NCBI RefSeq assembly: GCF_000020725.1
Contig: NC_011146.1
Span: 2,541,501-2,605,500, forward strand
DNA: 64,000 bases
Direction of reading: 5' to 3'
DNA from: Citrifermentans bemidjiense Bem
GTDB lineage: Bacteria > Desulfobacterota > Desulfuromonadia > Geobacterales > Geobacteraceae
A program made the position numbers and the translations under genes. Shown here one piece after another: positions 50,918 through 58,520 of the stretch (positions within the stretch are counted from its first letter, which is position 1; the number at the start of each line of letters is the position of its first letter). The notes beneath the pieces are model-generated. The model saw only the letters and a list, made by a program, of their open reading frames with translations. It searched no databases and was not told the origin of the DNA.

Positions 50918-52444
50918 ATGAAAAAGTCACTGCTTATTCTTTTGCTTGCGCTCATGGTCCCACTGATCTTGAACCAAGGCACTTCAGCCTGGGCTGACAG
51001 CTATCAGCAGGAGTATTATCAGCCGGGCGCGGACCTCCTGATGCCGGACGAACTCGACGAATTGCTGGCCCCCATCGCCCTCTACCCCGACCCGCTGATC
51101 GCGCAGATCCTGCCGGCTGCGACCTTCGTGGACCAGATAGACGACGCGGCGCGCTTTGTCAGGCGCTACGGCCCCGGCCGGGTCGACTACCAGTGGTGGG
51201 ATTTAAGCGTCAGGGCCATCGCCCACTACCCGCAGGTCCTTTACATGATGGATCAGAACCTCGATTGGACGGCGTCGCTCGGGCAGGCCTTTATCGAACA
51301 GCCCCAGGAGGTCATGGACGCTATCCAGAGGCTGCGCGACGACGCCCGGGCGGCCGGCAATCTCTACAGTACCTCCCAGCAGTCGGTGATCTTCGAGGGA
51401 GGGATCATCAGGATCGTTCCGGCCAGGCCGCAGTACGTCTACCTGCCGGTGTACGACCCCTACGTGGTTTATTATGAGCCCTACTCCCCCTCCTACCCCT
51501 TCATCACCTTCAGCGTAGGATTCACCATCGGGGCCTGGCTCAACCGCGACTGCGACTGGCGACAGCACCGGGTGTACTACCACGGCTGGCGCGGCAACGG
51601 ATGGGTGAGCAGATCACGCCCGCACATCCACGACCGGCGCGGGATCTACATCAACCAGCGCGCCTCCAGCATAACCGTCAATACCCGGGTGGTTCAGCGG
51701 GACACGCGGGTCTATCGCACCGAACTGCGCGACGAGGGGCTGCGCTGGCGTGGCAGGACAGGCGGACGCAGCGAGCCCGCCCGCGTGCAGACGCGCCGTG
51801 GAACCGCTACGCCGGGTGCGAGGATCGAACAGCGGCGCCCGGGGCAGGCAATCCAGCCCAGGCCGGGCCGGTTTGAACCGCAACGCAAGGGGCAGACACC
51901 GCAGCCGACTCCGGGCCGGGTGGAACAGCAGCGCCCCGGCAGGACCGAAAGCGCACCTCCGGGACGGACACAGCAGCGCCCGGGAAGAATGGAGGCGGCG
52001 CCGTCCGGCGAGAACCAGCAGCAACGCCCTTCGAGGATAGAGCAGCATAAGGCCCCGGCCGTGCAACAGGCGCCTGCGGCACCAGGCCAGCAGCCAGCCG
52101 GCACCGAGCAAAAGGAGCGTCGCCAGCAACTAAGGCAGATAAACCGGCCGCCTGTTGCGCCTACCACCGAGGTCCCGCGCGCGACCGTCCCGGCGCCGAG
52201 CACAGCGACCCCGCCGGCGAGGGTGCTGGAGACACCGCCGAGAAGGGGTACTCCACCCCCGGCCGCCAGGCCGTCGGTCGTTCCGGCGCCGGCACCCCCG
52301 GATGCACCAAGGGAGATCGAGACGCCTCGCCCCTCAAGGCCTGAACGCGAGTCTGGAGAGGGTGCTGGAAGAGGCGGCGGTCGCGGCGGCGGTGAAAGGG
52401 CGGAACCGAGGGGGGGACAGCGAGAGGAAAGAGACACTCGATAA
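50918..52444 (+). CDS. DUF3300 secreted protein with proline/arginine-rich repeats
   Basis: 508 residues, signal peptide (about 1-27). The DUF3300 domain (about 40-270) has DELLAPIALYPDPLIAQILPAATF and QVLYMMDQNLDWTASLGQAF. The C-terminal half (about 280-508) is low-complexity, full of QRPGR and PAPP-type repeats, and ends in Gly/Arg-rich sequence. Predicted periplasmic or cell-surface. Function unknown. GAGGAG site before the ATG. Confidence 0.88.
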   Translation: MKKSLLILLLALMVPLILNQGTSAWADSYQQEYYQPGADLLMPDELDELLAPIALYPDPLIAQILPAATFVDQIDDAARFVRRYGPGRVDYQWWDLSVRAIAHYPQVLYMMDQNLDWTASLGQAFIEQPQEVMDAIQRLRDDARAAGNLYSTSQQSVIFEGGIIRIVPARPQYVYLPVYDPYVVYYEPYSPSYPFITFSVGFTIGAWLNRDCDWRQHRVYYHGWRGNGWVSRSRPHIHDRRGIYINQRASSITVNTRVVQRDTRVYRTELRDEGLRWRGRTGGRSEPARVQTRRGTATPGARIEQRRPGQAIQPRPGRFEPQRKGQTPQPTPGRVEQQRPGRTESAPPGRTQQRPGRMEAAPSGENQQQRPSRIEQHKAPAVQQAPAAPGQQPAGTEQKERRQQLRQINRPPVAPTTEVPRATVPAPSTATPPARVLETPPRRGTPPPAARPSVVPAPAPPDAPREIETPRPSRPERESGEGAGRGGGRGGGERAEPRGGQREERDTR

Positions 52445-52466
52445 AAGGTAAAGAGGAATCGGAACG

Positions 52467-52502
52467 AAGAGGGGACAAGTCATCGACTTATCCCCTCTTT
52501 TT
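52467..52502. terminator. Bidirectional terminator
   Basis: AAGAGGGGA-AAGT/ACTT-TCCCCTCTT stem with T-run, between convergent genes. Confidence 0.85.
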
Positions 52503-52503
52503 C

Positions 52504-53796
52504 TTAGGTCGTTTTGAAGAGATCCAGCGCCGCCGTGGCAAGGCCGGCAACACCTGCCCGAATGGTCGGCTCCGGTAATGGGGCGAACAGAGGAGAATGG
52601 TGCGAAGGAAGCGGCATTCCGCTTTTCCGGCTCGCCTCGAAGCTTTCCGGGGCGGCTGCGCCCAGCCAGAACATGCAGATGGGAATCTTCCCTTCCAGGC
52701 TCCAGGAGCCGAAATCCTCACTCACCATCTTCGGTTCGCTGCGGTAGACGTTGCCGGAGCCTAAGGCCAGGCGCAGCGAAGCCGCCACCCGTTCGGCCAA
52801 CTCCGGGTCGTTGTAGATCGCCGGATGGGAGACCTTCACCTTCACGAGCGGAGACCGGTCATCGGGCACCCCGGCGACCAGCGCCACGCCGGCGGCCATC
52901 CGGCGCACCGATTCGACGATACGGTCGCGAACGCCGTCGTCATAGGTCCTGACGCTGAGTTGCAGTACGACCTCGTCCGGTATCACATTGCTGGCTGCGC
53001 CGCCGTGAATGGAGCCGACGCTTAAGACTGCCGGTTCTCTGGGGCTTTTCTCCCGGCTGACGACGGTCTGCAGGGCGAGCACCAGTTGGGCGGCCATGAC
53101 GACCGGGTCCTTGCCGCACTCGGGGGCCGAGCCATGGGAGCCGACGCCGCGGACTACGACCTCCAGCTCGCACAAGCTCGCCATGAAGTTCCCCGGGGCG
53201 TACCCGGCGCTGCCGGCCTTAAGGTGCAGGGTGCTGTGCAGCGCCAGGGCAAAGTCGGGCTTAGGGCAATAGCCGTAGGCGCCGTCATCCAACATGGCGT
53301 CTGCCCCGCCGCCCCCCTCTTCGCCGGGTTGGGCGACCAGAACCAGGGATCCCTGCCAGTTCCTCCTAAGCCGCGCCATAAGGCGCGCCACGCCCAATAA
53401 GACCGTGACATGGATATCGTGCCCGCAGGCATGCATTACCGGCACCTCGTTGCCGTCGCGGTAGGTCCCCTTGACCTGGCTGGCATAGGGAAGGCCGGTC
53501 TTTTCCTGAACCGGGAGCGCGTCCATGTCGGCCCGAAGCAGCACGGTGGGCCCGATGCCGTTGGAAAGAACGGCGACGACGCCGTAGCCAGGCCAGTCGT
53601 AATTGCGGTATCTTCCCACCCCTTCCGTCACCGTGTAACCCAAGGCGCGCAGTTCGGCGGCGACAAGTGCCGAGGTCTGCTCCTCCTGCCCCGAGAGTTC
53701 GGGCTGAGCGTGCAGCTGTCGGTAGATGGCGGCCAGGGAGGGGAGTTCGGCTTCAACCATGCCGGTGAAAGTGCCGCTGGTTACTTGGTCGTTCAT
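52504..53796 (-). CDS. M20-family amidohydrolase (amino-acyl or hippurate-type)
   Basis: 430 residues. The motifs are RADMDALPVQE, HACGHDIHVTVLLG (metal ligands) and AQPGEEGGGGA (catalytic Glu). The order and length match the hippurate/N-acyl-amino-acid hydrolase branch of M20. The substrate is unknown. I chose the ATG at 53796 (MNDQVTSG) with AGGTG upstream; the frame extends to 53934 without family likeness. Confidence 0.88.
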   Translation of the reverse strand: MNDQVTSGTFTGMVEAELPSLAAIYRQLHAQPELSGQEEQTSALVAAELRALGYTVTEGVGRYRNYDWPGYGVVAVLSNGIGPTVLLRADMDALPVQEKTGLPYASQVKGTYRDGNEVPVMHACGHDIHVTVLLGVARLMARLRRNWQGSLVLVAQPGEEGGGGADAMLDDGAYGYCPKPDFALALHSTLHLKAGSAGYAPGNFMASLCELEVVVRGVGSHGSAPECGKDPVVMAAQLVLALQTVVSREKSPREPAVLSVGSIHGGAASNVIPDEVVLQLSVRTYDDGVRDRIVESVRRMAAGVALVAGVPDDRSPLVKVKVSHPAIYNDPELAERVAASLRLALGSGNVYRSEPKMVSEDFGSWSLEGKIPICMFWLGAAAPESFEASRKSGMPLPSHHSPLFAPLPEPTIRAGVAGLATAALDLFKTT

Positions 53797-54118
53797 ACGA
53801 AATCGCACCTGCTGTATCGGAGGTTGTGGTTGCGTGGCAGTAAGGGGGATAACAGCGTCTGTCGCGCCGCTGGACGCCGCAAGGGTACTATGGATAAAAA
53901 ATCTAATCAACAGCCGATGTGCAGCCTGCGACAAATTTGCATGGAGTAAGTGATTTGAACGGGCGGTAAACTGCCGTCATCGGTGCAGGCATGACTGTTA
54001 ATCGGGCAACTGTGAGAGCCCCGCAAGTGTACAGAACTGTCCGCGTATTGAAAAACAAGCAGTTATGCGATGGCATGTTCTGTGTAATTACCTCCACAGC
54101 CATAAGGAGGTGGCCCCT
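53797..54118. other. 322-base gap without a recognisable gene
   Basis: AT-richer toward 54118. It must hold the promoters of the divergent M20 and HTH genes, but no strong box pair is visible. Confidence 0.5.
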
Positions 54119-54361
54119 ATGCCCATATCCATAGACGAAACCCGATATTTATCCGCAGCCGAAACAGCCGTCCTGCTGTCTACCACCGAAACCAAGGTCC
54201 TCATGCTGGTGAAGCGGAGAGTGTTGGAGGGCGAACTTTACGGCGACATCTGGATGATCAGCAGGGCCTCGGTGGAAAACTATGATCCCAAGAGAACTGA
54301 GGCGAAAGATGAACTTTCCTGCCGCAGCAGTTGCAGCAGTTCCACCTGCGGTTGCCACTAG
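54119..54361 (+). CDS. Excisionase/MerR-like HTH protein with Cys-rich tail
   Basis: 80 residues. Residues about 10-55 (YLSAAETAVLLSTTETKVLMLVKRR then the wing GDIWMISRASVENY) match the winged-helix HTH_17/excisionase type. The end carries CRSSCSSSTCGCH: four Cys and a His, a possible metal site. GGAGG lies 8 bases before the ATG. It may be a small metal-sensing or recombination-directionality regulator; no integrase is nearby. Confidence 0.75.
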   Translation: MPISIDETRYLSAAETAVLLSTTETKVLMLVKRRVLEGELYGDIWMISRASVENYDPKRTEAKDELSCRSSCSSSTCGCH

Positions 54362-54374
54362 ACGGGGGAATGCC

Positions 54375-54674
54375 ATGGGAATAAGCATACGCGCATCGGA
54401 TCTGAAGTACCGTTACCCGAAGGTAGTCTCGACCAGGTTCGCCCCCAAATTCGCCGGAAGCGGCGACAGGGAGCCCTTCAACCGGGACGACCTGTACGAC
54501 ATCATACCGGTTCTTGAGGCGGCAATGGATCATCTGGAACGTGACGACGCTACGACGCTGCATTTCATGGAGGACCTGATGAATCAGGATCTCCCCCGCT
54601 TCCTCAATACCCGCGCTGAGGTCTTCGACTTTCTCACTGGTTGCACCAAGGAGATGCTGGAGCTGAGTCGGTGA
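54375..54674 (+). CDS. Hypothetical 99-residue protein
   Basis: Mostly helical, starting MGISIRASDLKYRYPKVVST, with an acidic centre and one Cys near the end. No family recognised. It begins 13 bases after the HTH gene, so probably cotranscribed with it. GGGGGAA site before the ATG. Confidence 0.65.
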   Translation: MGISIRASDLKYRYPKVVSTRFAPKFAGSGDREPFNRDDLYDIIPVLEAAMDHLERDDATTLHFMEDLMNQDLPRFLNTRAEVFDFLTGCTKEMLELSR

Positions 54675-54909
54675 CTGCATGGAATGAAGTCACAGCTTAT
54701 GCCTCTTTCGTCCCTGCGCTGCGCGCGGCGCTTTGATCCTCCGCTCTATACGGACGAGATAGCTCCCCCTCCCCCGCCGATTTTCTCCATGACAGCCCCT
54801 CTAAAGCGCTATGCCGCATCTCTCTGAATCAGTCCCAAATTGATACTGCCGGTTGCAAACTGATACAGATTGGTTAAAGTCTTCAGCGGGTTCACATGAG
54901 GGGGTTGTC

Positions 54910-55431
54910 ATGATCATACACATCGTGAGACACGCAGAAGCAATAGAGAGAAGTCCTTTGATACCCGAGGAGCACCGCTTCCTCACCCGGCGCGGGAGAA
55001 GGCGCTTCAGGCAAGCCGCCAAGAGCCTGGACACGCTGGGAATCCAGCCGGACATAATCCTCACCAGTCCCCTGGTCAGGTCCGTGCAGACCGCCGACAT
55101 CCTGGCGGAGAAGCTGCGCTACAAGCGCGAGCTGGCCGTATCCGGCACGTTGGCGCCGGGGTTCCGGCCGGAAGCGCTGGAAGACCTGCTGAAGACCAAC
55201 CCGCAGGCGCGCGAGATCGTCCTCGTGGGACACGAGCCGGACTTCGGCCTGCTGGTTCAGACGCTTTTAGGGGAGCAGGAGCCGTGCGCGCTACCCAAGG
55301 GGGGTGCCATCTCCTTCAAGAGGGGGTTCGACGGGGGCGAGGCGACTTTCCTCCAGATGGTCACCGGTTCGGGGAAGATCATCACCTCCCGCAGCAAGGC
55401 GCTGGACCGCCTGCAAAACGACGGGCGATGA
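54910..55431 (+). CDS. sixA: Phosphohistidine phosphatase SixA
   Basis: 173 residues of the histidine-phosphatase superfamily. IVRHAEA (Arg7, His8) is the catalytic core and VGHEPDF holds the second His. Starts MIIHIVRHAEAIER. SixA removes phosphate from HPt-type histidines. It precedes a helix-hairpin-helix protein and an exopolyphosphatase-type gene, an arrangement that suggests phosphate/polyphosphate metabolism. GAGGGGG site. Confidence 0.9.
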   Translation: MIIHIVRHAEAIERSPLIPEEHRFLTRRGRRRFRQAAKSLDTLGIQPDIILTSPLVRSVQTADILAEKLRYKRELAVSGTLAPGFRPEALEDLLKTNPQAREIVLVGHEPDFGLLVQTLLGEQEPCALPKGGAISFKRGFDGGEATFLQMVTGSGKIITSRSKALDRLQNDGR

Positions 55432-55479
55432 GCTGCTTCATTCAAACCACAACCGATTGAACGACAAGGAGCGTGCGCG

Positions 55480-56004
55480 ATGGTGCAGTCAACGGCGGAC
55501 CTGAAACGACTCAAGGGGGTCGGAATAACCCTCGAAAAACGTCTCTTTGACGCAGGTTTCGACAGCTTTTCCAAGATAGCCGAGGCAGGCGAGGAAGGAC
55601 TGAAGAAGGTTCGGGGCATGAGCCCGCGTACTATGAGCTCAATCGTGGTGCAATCACGGCAGCTTGCCGGGACGGAGCGGCACCAGGAGACCGAACCTGC
55701 GGACGCCATGCATCAGCGGGTTGCCGAGGTACGGGGCAAGGTGGAGACCCTGGCGGAGAAAACCCGGGACCGCTTCGGCGAGGAGATGAGCGACAAGTGC
55801 GGCAGAAAACTCAGCTCCGATCTGAACCGGATCGAGATGGCGCTGCTCCAGATGCACGATTTCGGCAAGAAACGAGGCAAACGCGCAGACAAGGCGCTGT
55901 TAAAGGCGGAGAAAAGAGTCACAGGGCTGGAGGACGCAACTCTCAAGAAAGTCCGCAAGGGGTTTAAGAGAGCAAAGAAGGCGGTACTGAAAGCCCTCCG
56001 CTGA
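55480..56004 (+). CDS. Helix-hairpin-helix protein with basic tail
   Basis: 174 residues. Residues about 5-65 are a helix-hairpin-helix pair (LKRLKGVGITLEKRLFDAG then LKKVRGMSPRTMSSIV), a non-specific DNA-binding fold. The rest is charged helix with a Lys-rich end (FKRAKKAVLKALR). Probably nucleic-acid-binding. It lies between sixA and ppx in the same direction; the link to polyphosphate is by position only. Confidence 0.7.
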   Translation: MVQSTADLKRLKGVGITLEKRLFDAGFDSFSKIAEAGEEGLKKVRGMSPRTMSSIVVQSRQLAGTERHQETEPADAMHQRVAEVRGKVETLAEKTRDRFGEEMSDKCGRKLSSDLNRIEMALLQMHDFGKKRGKRADKALLKAEKRVTGLEDATLKKVRKGFKRAKKAVLKALR

Positions 56005-56147
56005 TACTGTGTCTGCAGTTCTTCACTGCATTGCCAGAGGAGCTCTCTCTTGGTACAATCCCTGCCATCCTGTCATCTAAGAGACCCAATAGCATCTGGT
56101 GCCACTGCCCGGCGCAAAGGGTGCGGGGCAGGCACGAGGAGAACCCC

Positions 56148-57683
56148 TTGAAGCAGACCCGGCTTGCCGCCATCGACATCGGCACCAACTCAATCCGAAG
56201 CATAATCATCGAGACCTCCGGAAACGGCAAATACAAGATCCTAGACGACGAGAAGGTGCTGGTGCGGCTGGGCGAGGGCCTGCACCAAAGCGGCGCCATC
56301 TCCCCCGCTGCCTGCAGCCGCGCGCTGGAAGCCCTTTCCCGACAAAAGAAAATCATAGACGGCTACGGGGTAGCCTCCATCGAGGCGGTTGCCACCAGCG
56401 CGATGCGCAAGGCGAGTAATGGTCCCGCCCTGGTGCAGGCCATCAATGACGCCACCGGCGTCGAGGTGGAAGTCATCAGCGGCGAGGAGGAGGCCGAGCT
56501 TGCGGCCTTAAGCGCCGCGCACAATTTCGAGCTGGAAGGGGTCAGGCACCTTATCTTCGACATCGGCGGCGGGAGCATGGAGCTGATTGCCGCGCTCGGT
56601 TCCCATACCGAGGAGATGATCTCCCTGGAACTGGGAGCGGTTTTCCTCACCGAGAGTTTCCTCAAGGGAGACCCGGTGCACCCCTCCGAGCACGAAAAGC
56701 TGCGCAAGCACGTCCGCAAGACGCTGAAGCGAGCCTATACCGGTGAGCGCAGTGGCATGCAGTGCCTGGTAGGCTCCGGCGGAACCGTCACCACGATCGC
56801 GGCCATGGTTGCCGCCACCAGGAAGGAGAAGTACGACTCCGTGCACGGCTACGAGCTCCTCCGCTCGGAGGTGGTTCACCTTCTGGCCATGCTGGTCAGA
56901 AAGAACGACAAGGAACGGCGCACCATCCCCGGGCTCAACCCGGATCGTTCCGACATCATTGTGGCCGGGGTCACCGTAGTCGACGAACTGATGGATTTTT
57001 TCCAGGTGAACCTGCTCAAGGTGAACGAGCGCGGCATCAGGGAAGGACTGATATTGAGGGGGCTGCGGCGGCAGAACCTGCTCCCCCACGAGAAAAGGAC
57101 CCGCTCCTGGCGCAACTCCGCGCAGGAGTTCGGCCATTCCTGCCATTTCGACCAGGATCATGCGGAGCACGTGGCCAAACTGGCGCAGCAGGTGGCGAAG
57201 GCGCTAGCGCCCAAATTCCAGCTGGCGGAACGGGAGCTGCGGCTACTGGAAGCCGCGGCGCTTTTGCATGACGTCGGCTACTTCATCAACTATTCCAGCC
57301 ACCACAAGCACTCCTACCACCTGATCCGCCATGCCGACCTCTTCGGCTTCACCCCGCGCGAACGGGAATTGATCGCCAACGTCGCGCGCTACCACCGCAA
57401 ATCGATCCCCAAGAAAAAGCACGACCAGTTCGTGCGGCTTCCGGCAGCCGACCAGTTGCTGGTTTCGCGCCTGGGGGGGATACTGCGGCTTTGCGACGGG
57501 CTGGACCGACGCCGAAACGGCGTGGTGCGAGAGCTTGTCTGCCGGCTTGCGCCGGACGACACGCTGCGCGTGACCCTGGTAGGCGATGAGGACATGTCGG
57601 TGGAGTTGTACGGCGCGAAGGCCAAGGGAGACCTGCTGCAGGAGGCTTTCCATCTGAAGCTTGCGCTACAGACAGCTGAATGA
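56148..57683 (+). CDS. ppx: Ppx/GppA phosphatase with C-terminal HD domain
   Basis: 511 residues. N-terminal actin-like Ppx/GppA domain with AAIDIGTNSIRSIIIE (phosphate 1), DIGGGSMELIA and LVGSGGTVTTIAA. The C-terminal HD domain (about 330-490) has HDVGYFINYSSHHKHS. Degrades polyphosphate or (p)ppGpp-type pentaphosphate. I chose the TTG at 56148 (L-K-Q-T-R-L-A-A) because GAGGAG lies 6 bases upstream; the longer frame (56031) has no such site. Confidence 0.9.
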   Translation: MKQTRLAAIDIGTNSIRSIIIETSGNGKYKILDDEKVLVRLGEGLHQSGAISPAACSRALEALSRQKKIIDGYGVASIEAVATSAMRKASNGPALVQAINDATGVEVEVISGEEEAELAALSAAHNFELEGVRHLIFDIGGGSMELIAALGSHTEEMISLELGAVFLTESFLKGDPVHPSEHEKLRKHVRKTLKRAYTGERSGMQCLVGSGGTVTTIAAMVAATRKEKYDSVHGYELLRSEVVHLLAMLVRKNDKERRTIPGLNPDRSDIIVAGVTVVDELMDFFQVNLLKVNERGIREGLILRGLRRQNLLPHEKRTRSWRNSAQEFGHSCHFDQDHAEHVAKLAQQVAKALAPKFQLAERELRLLEAAALLHDVGYFINYSSHHKHSYHLIRHADLFGFTPRERELIANVARYHRKSIPKKKHDQFVRLPAADQLLVSRLGGILRLCDGLDRRRNGVVRELVCRLAPDDTLRVTLVGDEDMSVELYGAKAKGDLLQEAFHLKLALQTAE

Positions 57684-57718
57684 AAAAAGGACCCGGCAGG
57701 CGCCGGGTCCTTTTTTTT
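57684..57718 (+). terminator. Terminator of ppx
   Basis: AAAAAAGGACCCGGC/GCCGGGTCCTTTTTT: 15-bp stem with AGGC loop and T-run, right after the stop codon. Confidence 0.95.
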
Positions 57719-57741
57719 GCTGTATTGGCTAACGGTGTTGA

Positions 57742-57850
57742 AGGGACAGGCTCCTTTAGGTGCCTGTCCCTCTATCGGAACGTTTCTTTCAACTCAACCA
57801 GCCTCCCCAGGCGCAAAGGGGACAGGCACCTGACGGAGCCAGTCCCCTTT
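57742..57850. repeat. Two copies of the GGGGACAGGCACC repeat
   Basis: 57742-57772 (AAGGGACAGGCTCC ... TGCCTGTCCCT) and 57815-57850 (AAAGGGGACAGGCACC ... GCCAGTCCCCTTT), both imperfectly palindromic. Related to 48020-48051. Confidence 0.6.
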
Positions 57851-57859
57851 GTTTAAGCC

Positions 57860-58357
57860 CTATGCCATCCCGGCGAAGGCGTCCTGCTCTTCGCTGGTGA
57901 ACATCCGGTCCAGCTGCAGCATAAGCAGCAACTGCTCCGCGTGCTTGATGACCCCGCAGATGAAGTCCTGATCTATGCCGCCGGCGGCGATGCTCGGAGG
58001 AGGCTGGATCTCGGCGTTGGAAATGCGGATCACCTCCGACACCCCGTCGACGATGAACCCCATCAGCTTGCCGTCGATGTCCATTACCATGATTCTTGTG
58101 TGCTGATCGTCTTCGGTGCTCGACATCCCGAAGCGATTGCGAAGCGAGATGATGGGAATCACCTTGCCGCGCAGGTTAATGATCCCTTCCACGCTGGGGG
58201 GCGTATTGGGGATATGGGTTATCGGCGTCATCCTGATGATTTCGCGCACCTTTAGCACCTCGACTGCGTACTCTTCGGCGCCGAGATTGAAGCTGACCAG
58301 CTGGATGAGTTCGCTTTTCGATTCGCCGGCTTTTACCGGCACTATGGCTGTCGACAT
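57860..58357 (-). CDS. cheW: Chemotaxis coupling protein CheW
   Basis: 165 residues with QLVSFNLGAEEYAVEVLKVREIIR, GIINLRGKVIPIISLRNRFG and the closing LLLMLQLDRMFT. Links receptors to CheA. No other chemotaxis gene lies in the window. ATG at 58357 with a GGAGGAA site; the open frame extends upstream. Confidence 0.93.
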   Translation of the reverse strand: MSTAIVPVKAGESKSELIQLVSFNLGAEEYAVEVLKVREIIRMTPITHIPNTPPSVEGIINLRGKVIPIISLRNRFGMSSTEDDQHTRIMVMDIDGKLMGFIVDGVSEVIRISNAEIQPPPSIAAGGIDQDFICGVIKHAEQLLLMLQLDRMFTSEEQDAFAGMA

Positions 58358-58520
58358 GTGTTTCCTCCGGGGGATGTCTTGATCGTCTTTTGCAATTCGG
58401 CCCAGATCCTGGCTGCCTACTTGTTGATTATCGGCAGGATAGGCGAATTCTAAAGCGAAAAAAGAGTTACACGTCGGTACGGGCCGGCGATGAAAGCGAA
58501 GAGTCCCGCTCGCCCAACGG

